From assembly GCA_036897095.1 (NCBI GenBank), contig JAYMSP010000326.1, positions 1 to 57,722 on the forward strand: DNA of 57,722 nt. The letters run 5' to 3'. Below the pieces are notes generated by a model. That model was given only the letters and a program-made list of their open reading frames with translations. It was not told the DNA's origin and ran no database searches. Positions 46,245-57,679 of the stretch are shown here, piece by piece. The stretch comes from Plantago elongata (taxonomy: Eukaryota > Streptophyta > Magnoliopsida > Lamiales > Plantaginaceae). Position numbers and translations under genes: made by a program. Each line of letters begins with the position of its first letter. Position 1 is the stretch's first letter.

Positions 46245-46749
46245 TGGCCCTACTTGTGTATTCCAACACCAATAAGATATGGCCACCTCATTAACTCATT
46301 TAATTCAAACAAACTCGACTTTTGCGTTTGTTTCTTTGTTTCGATTAATTATTCATTTTTATAGGCACGTTGTTTATGTGATTTTGAATTTGACCGGATG
46401 GTGAAGTCTGAACAAAATTTCATTTTCTTTCTTGTTTTCTTTCCTGCTTATTTCGACTTTCGGGCTTCTAAGTTGTAAGTAAGACAGCTTATGTCCATAC
46501 CTGGTCCTGGATCATGTGGTTTAATGCTCCAACTTAGGTGAATGAAATGGATCTGCATTTTCTTATCTCGCATGAACCCCATCTTGTTCCTACACAAAGG
46601 CCCAACTCAAAACAACATTCTGGCCCAAGCAATAATCAGAGTCCTCTTCTCCCACTTCGAATAGGATGGATTTCAAAAAGTATTTACAAGTTATCTATAA
46701 ATTTGCTTATTTGTTGTACAGTGTATTTAGTAGGGATTTTCTACGATCA
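46245..46749. other. Intergenic, no gene seen
   Basis: A short open frame at 46538 shows no family features. Confidence 0.4.
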
Positions 46750-47170
46750 GGCCCTAACTCTGCCTGGCAACAAGTAAAAAATTAAAAGATTTATTTCGTT
46801 ATATTTCAAAATGAAAAATAAGTAATTCTAAAAGAATATTATTTTATTTTTAAAACTATTTTAGAAGGTAATTTTGAATTTTTTTATTAATATTTATATT
46901 TTTCTAATTTAAATATTCATAAGGCGGAAGGACGATGGAGTGTCGTCAAGGGGGTAAGGCGATCGCCCTATCATCACATGAATATTTAACTTGGAAAAAT
47001 ATAAATATTGATAAAAAAATCAAGTTTACTTTTTAAAATATTTTTAAAAATAAAATAATATTTTCTTAGAATTATTTATTTTTTATTTTAGTATTTTAAA
47101 TCTAACGGAATAAATATTTTAATTCTTTAATTTTTTGCTTGTTGTCAGGCAGGGCGAAGGTATACCTAAC
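46750..47170. mobile_element. 420-bp hairpin element
   Basis: The left arm (from CTGCCTGGCAACAAGTAAAAA) is the inverted complement of the right arm (to ...TTGTCAGGCAGGGCGAAGG). Arms are AT-rich (AAAATAATATT). The GC-rich loop near 46925-46970 reads GCGGAAGGACGATGG, TGTCGTCAAGGGGGTAAGG and CGATCGCCCT. A half copy lies at 30217-30440. It has no coding capacity and is likely a foldback-type MITE. Confidence 0.7.
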
Positions 47171-47439
47171 CGTAGAAAAATCCTCCTAAGTAAATGTATG
47201 TATTCTTTCAAAATTATGTTCCATTAAGTTTCTATAAAAAAAATTAATTAGTTTCTATGTGATAATTTATAAAAGTTAAACAATGATTACGTTTTAATAT
47301 TTGAAACAAAACCTTTGTATTTAGTTTAATATTATAAAACTCATTTTACGTATTTTACACATATGAAAGACAAACACTAGTTTTTCATTTAAATCTTTTT
47401 TTTTCTTCAATAGTATAAAAGAGCGCGCAGTCTTCTGAG

Positions 47440-47640
47440 ACACGGTGTCTATATAATTTATCTAGAGACAAACATATATTGTTAAGAAAATCATCGATAT
47501 TATTAATCAAAACGTCCTCAATATTAGAGTTTTTTTTTCATATGACAACAAAACTTATTTCATTAAACAACATATGTCTTTTAATTAAACGTAGGTGATT
47601 TTATTGATAACATGAGTCATCTTTAAATAAAGATCGTCTA
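47440..47640. mobile_element. GAGAC-type MITE, copy 1
   Basis: GAGACACGGTGTCTATATAA at the left, AAAGATCGTCTATTATG at the right. The interior shares TTATCTAGAGAC, AAATCATCGATATTATTAAT and TCAATATTAGAGTTTTTTTT with 54262-54496. Confidence 0.55.
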
Positions 47641-47854
47641 TTATGAAATTTTATATTAAAATATCATTAAAAAATTAAAATATGCATTGAGTATATGGAG
47701 TATAATACATGTTCGAACTTAGAAAGTGTAATAATACAAATGTTATTAACACCGAATAAGTTTGTGAGTCACAACATTTGACCATCTCGAATAATTAGTA
47801 ATACTATTTCTAACTAACTTTACATAAATTTGCGAGAGTAATGACCGTCCTGTA

Positions 47855-47962
47855 ATACTATATACTAATTATACTGTAATTTATGAATTTTTATATATAT
47901 ATATAAATTATGTATTATTATATACTAATTGTACGGCTGAACATTTTTATATAATACTTCCA
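47855..47962. repeat. Dispersed repeat, copy 1
   Basis: GTCCTGTAATACTATATACTA...ATTGTACGGCTGAACATTTT matches 53327-53445 in the same orientation. TATACTAATTGTNCGGCTGAA is shared almost exactly. Confidence 0.6.
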
Positions 47963-48429
47963 GAATAGGTTCACGTGATATTAACAAGTGTTGTAGGACG
48001 TGAAGAGCTTAGGAAGTACTTGCCAAACGTTGTGGATTTTGAAAAGCAACCTTCAAACTACAATTAGCAAGAATTTATATCTCTCTAAGTTGTCTAATGA
48101 CCATTTGTAGATGAATTGGCTTCTATAAATGTAAAATAGTATAGTGTATATGCAAACCGATGTCGGGGAGCTTATTTAAAAAGACCTAGTACGTATACAA
48201 CAAAATGCAAGTATAATATGCCAAAACAATTTATGGTAGAAACAAGGATTAAAGGCCTATATAATAGGATGACTGCACTAACCCGATCCTAGTGGTAATA
48301 ATTCGTGTGATAGTGTAGTGAAAATAGTCGCATGTCTTGAAAGTTGGATAGTTTGTAATATCTATTTACTTAAAAGACTAGTTATAGTAAAAGACGAATT
48401 TTCTATTCGAACGGATATGAAACACTAAC
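47963..48429. other. Intergenic, no gene seen
   Basis: AT-rich DNA; no supported element or exon. Confidence 0.35.
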
Positions 48430-48695
48430 AAATTGATTAGTAGTTTTTATATAAATATCAAAATTACAATACACTTTCTCACAAGAATTATAAAACTAAA
48501 CAATCTTTCTCTCTCAATAAAAATCTTAGAAAGAGAAATATACAAACGCATCTCTCTCTCTTACTCCCTCCCTCCCCCCTCTCCCTTACCGGAGATGGGA
48601 ACCGCCGCCCTCACTTTGCCGGAACTACCGCCGGATCCATTTTCACCGGAGCAATCGAAATCTACCAATCAATTTCTCTCTCTATCTCTCTAGTT
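48430..48695 (+). pseudogene. Orphan 5'UTR and first-exon-like fragment
   Basis: A CT-rich stretch (about 48538-48590) leads to ATG at 48595 and a 32-codon frame (MGTAALTLPELPPDPFSPEQ...) that is GC-rich and ends in TAG at 48691-48693 after CTCTCTCTATCTCTC. The base composition of the first 20 codons is gene-like and quite unlike the flanks. The CTCTCTAG could equally be an intron acceptor. No downstream exon is recognised. It could be a captured gene 5' end or a short upstream ORF of a non-coding transcript. Confidence 0.35.
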
Positions 48696-48889
48696 TCAAC
48701 GGATTTTCGTCGAATTTTCAAATTCAATTGCTAAACTGTTAAAATCAACAAATTCATCTTAATTTTTCATTAAATTCTCAATTGGAATTTGACCTTTTAG
48801 TTGTCATCTTTCGTTGATTTTAACATCTCATGTTTTCATATCTGGTTTTAGAACTGAAATTCGTACATTGAAAATCGAATTTCGTAATT

Positions 48890-49730
48890 TGGTGGTTTGT
48901 TATGGTTTCAAGAGTTGGTGTTATAGTTGTAAGTATCGATCTTATGGTCTTACCTTGTGTTTAATGTTTCAGTTTGTTATAGTTTTAAGTATCGTTGTTA
49001 TAGTTTCCAGACTTATTATTATTGTTTAAGTAGCAACGAAAGTGTTTTTAGCATCTGGTGACATATTTATGGATTTAAGTTTTGCAAATGTAGAGACATT
49101 GTTGTAGATTAAAATATACTATTATGGTTTTAAGTACTAATATTACCATTTTTAGCTTGTGTTAAATGTTTTCGCATGTTATTGATTTAATGAAAATGTT
49201 ATAGTTTCAAGATCTATTATTGTAGTTTTAAGCAGCAGCGTTGGTGTTTTTAGTTAATGCTGGAGATGCACTATTAAGTGTTAAGCATCAATGTTGTTGT
49301 TTTTAATTTGTATTGCATGTACGTATGCTTTGTTATAGTTTTTGTGATTGTAAAATGTACCGTTATGGTTAATGTTACTATACTTATCTTATCTTATCTA
49401 AATAGTTGCATGTTATTGTTTTAGCGTATATGTTATATTTATAAGACGTACTGTTGTAATTTTAAGCATCAACATTAGTATTTCAACTTCGCCAAAATAT
49501 TTATGATTTGATTTTTTTCAAATATTTTGTTATAGTTTTAAGAGGTACGTTTATGATTTTATGTTAACGTCACTATTTTATGCTTGGTTGCATGTTCCTG
49601 CTTCGTTGTAGTTTTAAAATGCACTGTTATGGTTTTGCGCATCAATATTACTGTTTTTAGTATGTGTTGCACATTTCTTCTTTATTTTTAAGCACTAATA
49701 TGATAGTTCTAATGAGAGTTATTATGTTTT
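48890..49730 (+). repeat. Decayed tandem repeat (about 80-100-bp unit)
   Basis: Recurrent order of words: TTATAGTTTTAAG, ACTGTTATGGTTTTAAGCA, TCAATGTTACTGTTTTTAG, TTGTGTTGCATGTT. About eight to ten imperfect units. The GT-rich strand bias continues through 850 bp. Complementary versions (GTACTTAAAACCATC, TTAAAACTATAACTG) occur at about 50095-50290. Confidence 0.6.
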
Positions 49731-50600
49731 TGTCCAAGTTAGTGAATGTGCAGGTGTAATGATGACATCAAGTTGAATGATAGGTCTTTCAAACTTACCA
49801 ATGCAATAAGCATGCAATAAAAGCTAGAAATTTGAAGTTTACCAAGTTTGATCGGGAAAAAAAATTTAGCAAATCAATGCATTTGCATAAAAATGCCGAA
49901 TGAATATTTATTGTAATTTTTTTCTACGAGAATAGATGTTTCAAAATCTTTGGATGACTAAATGTTCAAGTAGCTTATTTTTAAGCTTGTTTATTGTTGT
50001 TTTAACGACTTTTATGGAACTTTAGACTTGTTTAATGGTTGTTTAATAGTATTAGATTGTCACTTAAAAGTACAACATGCCAACATAAAATATCATGTAG
50101 GTACTTAAAACCATCACACTATATATTTAAAAATTAACAAAAAAAGTTAAGATTATAATTGAAACATACATTGTCGACGTATTAAAACTATCATATCCTC
50201 TCTTAAAAAATTTAACACAATACGTTAAAACTATAACTGAAATATTTAATACTAACAATTAAAATTATAATATAATCTATAAAAATGTATTATCATGGTT
50301 TTTTTTGTAAACTCCACCGGTGAGAATGCTAAAATATAAAAAATAATTACGAAAAGATATAAAAGACTTTAACTTTCCTATTTTTTTTCATAAATCTTCT
50401 CCTTTCTAAGAGATTAATTTAGAAATTATTTTCGGGAGTATGATTGGATGAAATTGGAGGTGTCGGATGGTGGGTTGTTGGACAGTCAAATCAAATGATT
50501 TCATTCATCCATTAAATTCTTTTCCAAGTCATTGAACATGCAATTTAAACGCTAATCAAGTGTTATACGATATTGGAAGTTTATTGTAACATGAAATAGA
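49731..50600. other. Intergenic, with inverted traces of the 48.9-kb repeat
   Basis: 50095-50290 contains reverse-complement words of the preceding array (TACTTAAAACCATCA, TATTAAAACTATCATA). No gene is seen. Confidence 0.45.
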
Positions 50601-51330
50601 AGTGTTAACGAATCAAGCTGATCGTTAATAAATTGTAAAAGGTTTAGTTTGAGTTCGTTTACAAACAAGCTCGATTTGTTATTGAGCAAGTTATGAGTAC
50701 TATAGATAAAATTTCAGGAGTTGATTGGCATGCGACTTAAATGCCCCGATTTAAATGCCTGAATAGTAATCGAAATTGTAGTGGAATTGTTAAAATTGTA
50801 TTTGATATAGAATTGTAATTGGATAGGGTATTATAGGTTTGTTATATAGGTAGATAAAAATGTTGTTACTGTAGAGCCATTTTGATTTTCGGCATTAAAT
50901 GCCATAACAAACACAAAATCCTCATTACTCGTAACCACATATCAAAATAATTAAAAAGCTCGACTTTATAATTATATAATATGTATTTAAAATTATATTT
51001 AAAAATAAATAAATAAATATAAAGTTAATGTGGGTATACAGTTTGTATTTAAAAAGTTAAGTAGCATATTAAAGTTGAAATTTTATCTACTTATGAATAT
51101 ATTAAATAATTGTTAGTAAGCTAAGTATATAGTTTAAATAATTATATATTAAGTTAATTTAGCGGCTCGTGGAAAGGTTGTGAGTAAATTTGAAACTTTT
51201 GAAATTTTAAACGATCATATAATTATAAAATTTAATAATAATTATGCTTGAAATTGACAAGATTATTATGAAACAATCATGCATTTCATTAAGTCCACGA
51301 TTAATTTGACTCGGCCCGGGGCTGTTAACA
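50601..51330. repeat. AGCTCGA-type repeat region interrupted by a MITE
   Basis: GTTCGTTTACAAACAAGCTCG and TATTGAGCAAG before, AAAAGCTCGACTTTAT after, a MITE copy at 50717-50922. Similar in style to 60-325. The interruption shows the MITE arrived later. Confidence 0.45.
50717..50922. mobile_element. Tourist-like MITE, 3'-truncated copy
   Basis: GGAGTTGATTGGCATGCGAC...AACAAACACAAAATCC matches 37641-37870 closely, but the right inverted end (CCAATCAGCCCC) is missing. Confidence 0.75.
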
Positions 51331-51339
51331 CTTCGGACT

Positions 51340-53900
51340 TGTTATTTGGTTAGAAAAAGAGGGCAGATAGGGCCGACAAAGAGCATCTAGTGCATGGGTT
51401 TCTGGTTTTGTACAGGCCAGGCCGTGAATGAGAGTGAGGTAGTGAGCGTGTGTTTATCTTATACTAGTACTACTTTGCTAAACTTCCCAAACTTTAAACA
51501 TGATACAGCAGGTTTACTCAAGCCTCGTGATGTCAGCGCGTTAAACGCATCGTGACTCGCATTTTTATGAATCTAATCTCACGCCCACTCCAAATGCAAC
51601 ACACTACATAAAAGGGTTTTCAAAAAGATAAATGAAACATGTTGACCTACTTAGAGATTATACTTGGTGATATAAGACCCAAGTTGCTGCCTAACTTATC
51701 GACAGAAGATTCTAGTTTCAAGGTATATGAAGTCAAAAGATGTAGGAAACTCGAAATGGTCTGATCCTGTAGATCCTAACCATATGGTGAACTGACCGGT
51801 CTGACCCCTAACTACCATGTCCGACACTAAAGAACCAAAGTTATCATAATTAAGAAAGGAAAACCCCCTTCACCAACTAGGGTCCGTCCTCCACCACATG
51901 CAAATGAGAGAAACTTACACTTTACCATTACAAATGAATGATGATCGAGAATAGGGAATTCATGTCTTGTCTTCCATTCACATCGGTGTCTATCTGACAT
52001 AAGCAAGTCAATACATGTAAGCCAAACTTGACGTCCTACTCCGCGCACATCTATCAGAATTTGATCGGTTCGAAAAGACTGCAGTAAATATGAAAGTATC
52101 TAATTCTCATAAATGTAATCGATGACTACTAATATTTCTCTCTCCAGGTCAAGAGGACCGAACATGACCACAACCATCATAATTGACACTTGAATTTAAG
52201 TCTGGTTTGTCTAAGGTAAATGATTTAGAGGGCTAAATACTTCCCTCTTATTATACTCTAGGTTCACTTCACTCAAAACACAAGGTCCATCGATCAAGTT
52301 CACATTCTCACTATACCAGCTCACATCCTCTCATGTATATCTTTGCTTTGGAGTTCCCCTGTCAGGAACGTTTTGACTTAGACATTTCATATATAAAACA
52401 TTGATTACAAAAAGACCAAAGGACTTAAACAAAATTTATATTAGAATCCAAATTAAGTACACAAGACTCGCGACCTTTATATATCAATTCTTGCAAATGC
52501 TAGATAAACTGGACTTTCCAATGGGGTTAAAACATTATACATAGAGTTGTTACACAAGTTGAGCTCTATTCAATATTCGACTCGGTTCGTTCAATAAGGT
52601 GTTTGGACCTGACTCAAACCTAGGACTCGGCCCGTTTATGCTAGCCATGGACGTGCCAATTGATGCACTCTTGTGGTGGTGAACTATCCACTCAAGGTTT
52701 TAAGAGGAATGTTGGGACACAACATATTGAATTAGTAGTTATATTTTGTTAAAGTTGCTAGTAGTCAAGTGTGCAACGATGCAAGGTTGTGACCCTACAC
52801 TTCAGGTTTTGAGTAGACATGGATGTTCAGACCGAACCACTAAGGAGAGTCCCGTTCACGAAGACAAAGCTCATTGTCATTGATGAGAGTGGGGAAGACG
52901 AAATGGACCAGTTAAACGGACTTGAATAAGAGCCTGGGAGGAGCTCTGCACTTAAGCGTGTAGAGGGGACATCTGCTTGAAGAGATGTCCAGGACACACT
53001 TAAAAGAGGAGAGTGCATGCGCTTTGGTAGGTAGTGATGGGACCCATTTCACTTCTATTTTGCTCTCGTCTTAATGAGCAGTGGTGCGGATTTAAAAGTA
53101 CACGTGGAGCCCAGTAATTGTTATCTTTATTCTTTATTTTATTATCTTGGTATTTAGCTTGTGGTTGTAGAAGTAGGAACGAAGGTCTATGGCTCACAGA
53201 TGTTAGAATTCGATGGACTTTTCAAAGGTTTTGTCATAATTATGTGTTATTCATGACATATGGGTGACTTGTTCATTAAGAGATTTGAAATATTACAAAA
53301 AAAATATAAAAGTTCAAATTTTTGTGAGAGTCCTGCAATATTGTATACTAATTGTACAGTTTTGTGTGTAAATTGTAGATTTTTGTCTATTTGTAAATTA
53401 TGTATTGTTGTATACTAATTGTGCGGCTGAATCATTTTGTGTAGAGTTTTCAAGACTTTTCGGATTTTGAGGAGAGTTTCTCTTGAAAAATATATCGGTA
53501 AATAAGCTAGTAATTTGAGTTTACTTATATGACAAAGTTATGCAGGAAAGTTAAAGTCAAAATCAACAACTCAACGGAGAAATTTTACATTAACAATTTT
53601 AATTTGTATAAATATCTAAATAATAGTTTAAAACTAACCTCGTTGGTCCAAGGATAACTAGAAATTATAAGCCAGTTCACCCAGGACAATTAACATTAAG
53701 ACCCATGAAACCCCGAGGACCATACACGTGGGTTGGGTCAAACAGATACTTGCGGATCCCACATTGAGTGTTACAAGGTCGGGGGTCATGAGGTGCACCA
53801 TCATGATATAAAATGTTATGGTCGATCGACTTTAGAGAAGTGCAGCTGCAGCATCTAGTTCTACCATGTGGGTTTTCTCTTGGAAACCTCGAAATTAATT
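51340..53900 (+). mobile_element. Probable degraded LTR-retrotransposon remnant
   Basis: Less AT-rich than its flanks, with no gene structure. 52255-52400 reads like the R/U5 part of a plant Ty3-type LTR: CAAGTTCACATTCTCACTAT, TTTGCTTTGGAGTTCCCCTG, TCAGGAACGTTTTGACTTAG. An open stretch at 52820-52930 (ATG at 52819 region, acidic residues) might be a gag scrap. No RT, integrase, matching second LTR or target duplication was found, so the call is tentative. Confidence 0.35.
53327..53445. repeat. Dispersed repeat, copy 2
   Basis: GTCCTGCAATATTGTATACT...TAATTGTGCGGCTGAATCAT matches 47855-47962. Each copy contains TATACTAATTGT twice, so the unit is itself a tandem dimer. Confidence 0.6.
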
Positions 53901-54261
53901 AATTTTACAACTAATTAACTTAATCCCATGTGCTTTTCGATCCATTTATTCCATCTCCCAAGCTACTACAAATTTTAATTACTGCTACTGTATAAATTAT
54001 TTCATTCAGCCAGCCTGCCCGCTACTTTGAAACAATTTAAAAGTTTATTTACCATAAAATATTTAAGACTTTGACTCTATAATAATTTCTTAATAATAAC
54101 CATTCAATATACACAAAATCTCACCTAAAAATGATCTCTCTCTATAGAAGGGAACCATATTATTAGTAACATCATTCATATTAGTAATTAAAATATTTAT
54201 GTAAATATTTGTTGTAATATGAAAAAAATTTAATGATGAAAACATTGATGTTTTGATTAAT

Positions 54262-54496
54262 AGTGGAAGTCTATCGAGATACGATCGGTCTATAGATAAT
54301 TTATTTAGAGACGGGTCTAGATTGTCAAGAAATCATCGAAGTTATTAATTAAAATACCCATATTCTCAACATTAGAGTTTTTTCATTTTAACAAGATTTA
54401 TTTAATTAACAACACAAAAGTATTAATTTGTAACATGGTGGTCATATTGGTAGAATGGGTTGTCTCTATATAGAGACCGTCTCTAGTGAGACTTTG
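54262..54496. mobile_element. GAGAC-type MITE, copy 2
   Basis: Left GGAAGTCTATCGAGATACG; right (reverse complement) AAAGTCTCACTAGAGACGGT, giving imperfect inverted ends with CTCTATATAGAGAC near the right end. The interior matches 47440-47640. Confidence 0.6.
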
Positions 54497-55440
54497 TGTG
54501 ATTAATAACATTGATAATTTATCCAGGTCATATCAATTAGTAATCGGATCTTTACAGTTACTATTGTGTTAATTAATTTATTCTCAATTATATATGCCTC
54601 GAACTTGCATTTAACCAATCAAATACTACTACACAAGTTGCAATGAGAGATATATATACTATAGATTATGATGAGTTAAGTTAACCACATCTCATTAATT
54701 ATTAGCACACACATCTGTTGCTTTGAACACAGTCCATAGTAGTTATATTTCGTGTATAGTTTCTGATCCAATTCTTAATCATGGTATGTAGCTAGTATAC
54801 TGTTTAATCATTTTGTACTAGAGTAGTTATATCGATCGCCTAAAAGAATGAGAAAGTAGTAAGGGATTTAAGTAAGATACGAAGTTATGTTATGTTTAAT
54901 ATGTTATCCATGTTAGCCATGCTCACTAACTACCAGAGTAAATTTATAGTATAATAATCAAATTAATTAGCCATGAGGAATAGTGGTCTCCTTAATATTA
55001 GTCATTCCTGATTGGCCAATTTTGGAATAGAAACCAATCATGTTTGTTTAAGTCTGCTTTCTTGTTTTAAACAATTTAATTTTCTGTATTTTAAGTTGAT
55101 AGTGACCTACCTTGTGTACAACTTGAATTTTGAATTAAGGTCACATCATGAATTAGAATTATTAATATGATCACACTACAAATTTGTCTAAGTTGAAGAA
55201 ATTAACTATAATTCTTAATTAATAAAATTAATATAGATAAACACGAGAAGGTGAGCGTCAAAAGAGAGATGGGGACACCAAATTAAGCTGATACATACCC
55301 AAATAGAACCCTAGGTAATGTAGCACACAAGGTTTTTCAAGACAATCAAATCTAACTCAACTCTTCATCACTTCACTTCAACTAATCTATCTATCTCTCC
55401 TCAGACAAGATTCGAATTTAGTTCCTACACAAAGAGATCA
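54497..55440. other. Upstream region of the AHL gene
   Basis: AT-rich, no exon. It probably includes the distal promoter. No clear TATA box is seen. Confidence 0.4.
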
Positions 55441-55765
55441 CCACAAAACGACGTCGTCACATGAGTTCTTGAAAGTTGCAAGAGAACTACTCCTCCTCCT
55501 CATCATCATCATCAAGGTACACAACCTGGTTGCTACCTAGCTAGCTTTTCCTCCCCTCTTTATACTTCATTAAACTAGCCCAAAAAAGAAACCCCAACAA
55601 AAGTAAGCTAAGTTATACCCAAAAAGCTAACAAAAGTTTTGCTCCAAACCCAATTAAGTCTAGCTAGTCTCTTTCTCTTTAGCACTATTACTCACTCTCC
55701 ATCCACTAATCCAATTAACTCATCAATTAGTTCATCAACAAAACTAGTTGACAAACAACCAAGAA
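55441..55765 (+). promoter_or_regulatory. Probable AHL leader (5'UTR) region
   Basis: Pyrimidine-rich with a CTCCTCCTCCTCATCATCAT microsatellite (about 55491-55514). AAG/GTACAC at 55515 could be a donor for a leader intron, which many plant transcription-factor genes have; this is not certain. No upstream ATG-initiated long frame overlaps the CDS. Confidence 0.35.
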
Positions 55766-56629
55766 ATGGATAATCACTCACTTCCACCACCATTCCATAC
55801 AAGGGAGTTCAACCTCCAACACCAATTCCACCACCAACCCCAAAACTCCGAAGACGAGCACAGCGAAACCAGCGCCCTAAAGCGTCAACGCGGCGAAGAC
55901 CCCAACACCGACTCCCCTGCCAAAGACGGGAGCGGCCCCTCGGGGGAAGGTGGGGACATGTCGTCCGGTGGAAACCGAAGACCAAGAGGCCGCCCTGCCG
56001 GATCCAAAAATAAGCCCAAACCACCAATCATCATCACCCGGGACAGCGCCAACGCCCTCCGGACCCACGTCATGGAAGTATCCGACGGCTGCGACATAAT
56101 GGATAGCATCGCTAGCTTCGCTCGTCGCAGGCAGAGAGGCGTCTGCATCATGAGTGGAAGCGGTAACGTGACAAATGTAACCCTAAGGCAACCGGCTTCT
56201 CCTGGGGCAGTTGTGACATTACACGGACGGTTCGAGATCTTGTCGTTGGCAGGCTCTTTCCTTCCCCCCCCAGCTCCGCCTGCAGCCACTGGGTTGACTA
56301 TATACCTGGCAGGTGGGCAAGGGCAGGTGGTGGGGGGTAGCGTGGTCGGGCAGCTGCTAGCAGCAGGGCCAGTTATAATAATGGCTGCGTCGTTTAGTAA
56401 CGCTGCGTATGAGAGGTTGCCTCTTGATGAGGAGGATAATGCTGTCCAGGCTGTTCCTGGAGGCGGGATGGGGTCGCCACCAGGTGGTGGGGTGCAAGCT
56501 CAACAGCAGCAGCAAATGCTGGGAGGGGCAGATCCTTCATTGTTTCAAGGAATACCACCAAACCTGTTAAATTCGATCCAGAGTATGCCGAATGAGGCGT
56601 TTTGGGCTACCGGAAGGCCGCCATTTTAG
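55766..56629 (+). CDS. AT-hook motif nuclear-localised (AHL) protein, clade A
   Basis: Single exon, 287 aa. The first real ATG is at 55766 ([18 protein letters not shown]); the in-frame sequence just upstream has no ATG. A His/Gln-rich N-terminus and an NLS-like KRQRGE (residues 39-44) precede a type-I AT-hook with RGRP core ([17 protein letters not shown], residues 72-88). The PPC/DUF296 domain spans about 97-220 with the conserved GRFEIL (154-159) and ERLPL end. The C-terminus is Gly/Gln/Pro-rich (QQQQQ 246-250) and ends FWATGRPPF. One AT-hook, a PPC domain and no introns define clade A. AHLs bind the minor groove of AT-rich DNA, form multimers through PPC and repress growth genes as nuclear-matrix regulators. 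Codon use is far more GC-rich than the surroundings. It is intact; the exact orthologue (AHL15-29 group) cannot be fixed by eye. Confidence 0.94.
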   Translation: MDNHSLPPPFHTREFNLQHQFHHQPQNSEDEHSETSALKRQRGEDPNTDSPAKDGSGPSGEGGDMSSGGNRRPRGRPAGSKNKPKPPIIITRDSANALRTHVMEVSDGCDIMDSIASFARRRQRGVCIMSGSGNVTNVTLRQPASPGAVVTLHGRFEILSLAGSFLPPPAPPAATGLTIYLAGGQGQVVGGSVVGQLLAAGPVIIMAASFSNAAYERLPLDEEDNAVQAVPGGGMGSPPGGGVQAQQQQQMLGGADPSLFQGIPPNLLNSIQSMPNEAFWATGRPPF

Positions 56630-57600
56630 TTGAGTTTCTCATCCATCGATCCCCATGGGTAACTGATTTTCCTAATTGTCATGTGTTGTTACATTACATT
56701 ATATATTAGCTAAAAAGATTTAATTTATGTTATGGGTTAGCTAGATTGAGAGGATTAATGTGGTGTATGTTGTCTTAATTCTTGTTATAATACAGCTAGT
56801 TTATTAGATTCAAATTTTCATTCTACTCTTTTTTACTACTTTATTGATCATAAGCTAGGAAATATTGTGTTGATTAGATTAGCTAGCCAGCTAGGTTTAT
56901 GTATCTTGTTTATTTGGTAACTTTAATTTGTTGAATGAAATTAAGGATTATGATTTCATGGTGATCGAATTGATTATTATATGTTTATTTGGTAACTTTA
57001 ATTTGTTTATGTATCTTGTTGTATGAAATTAAGCATATATGATTTGATACAGTCTGCCCTTTTCTACTACTACAACTACTGGAAATATGAGGTTGCTAGT
57101 ATATATAATGCTAGGGTTGATCTTGTTTATTTGTTGTAATTTGGAGTGTGATTCTTTGGTGGTATGTACAATTATAGATCTAATTGATTATGAAATTGGA
57201 ATATGATAATTGAGCTGTGAAAACTGAAATTCATCCACATATTTTCATGCATATCATCTTGACAATGTAGACATTTAATTGTGGAGGCGAATGCTATTTG
57301 GCGAGCTATTAAAATCTTATAAATCTAGTTAAATATATTTTTGAACTTTTTTTTAATTGATATTCAAACAATAAACTATGTAAAACACTAAAACATAGTT
57401 GAACAATGCTTATGCTTATATGTTTGTGAGGAGGATATATGTATATGAATAATATGGATATATCAAAATATCAAAAGTGAAGAAGCTTAAATTTCTTTTA
57501 GTAGATATAGTTCCCATTATATGTGAACTAAGTTTGTATGAATATATAGAATAGACAAAGAAGTGGGTGCGTGTATGTTGATTAATGTTGTTACTAATAA
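56630..57600 (+). other. 3' flank of the AHL gene, with a short direct repeat
   Basis: 3'UTR and downstream. TTTATTTGGTAACTTTAATT occurs twice (about 56909 and 56983), and TTTATGTATCTTGTT and TGAAATTAAG also recur, so a segment of about 75 bp was duplicated and rearranged. No gene is seen. Confidence 0.5.
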
Positions 57601-57601
57601 G

Positions 57602-57677
57602 ATGTTCTTTTTAACTGTAATTTTTATAACTGAAATAAGATGAATTAAACTAAACTGATTTGATCTGAACTGAATTG

Positions 57678-57679
<2 letters not shown>
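57602..57679. mobile_element. Half copy of the AACTGAACTGAA MITE family
   Basis: ATGTTCTTTTTAACTGTAAT...AACTGAATTGTAA resembles the left arm of 32477-32743, then breaks into (TA)n. Confidence 0.5.

Noticed and set aside
52819..52929. 36-codon acidic frame as a small gene
   Set aside because: No family signal and it sits in a probable retroelement remnant.
55809..56289. Several minus-strand open frames opposite the AHL gene
   Set aside because: Shadows of the GC-rich AHL coding sequence; no independent signal.
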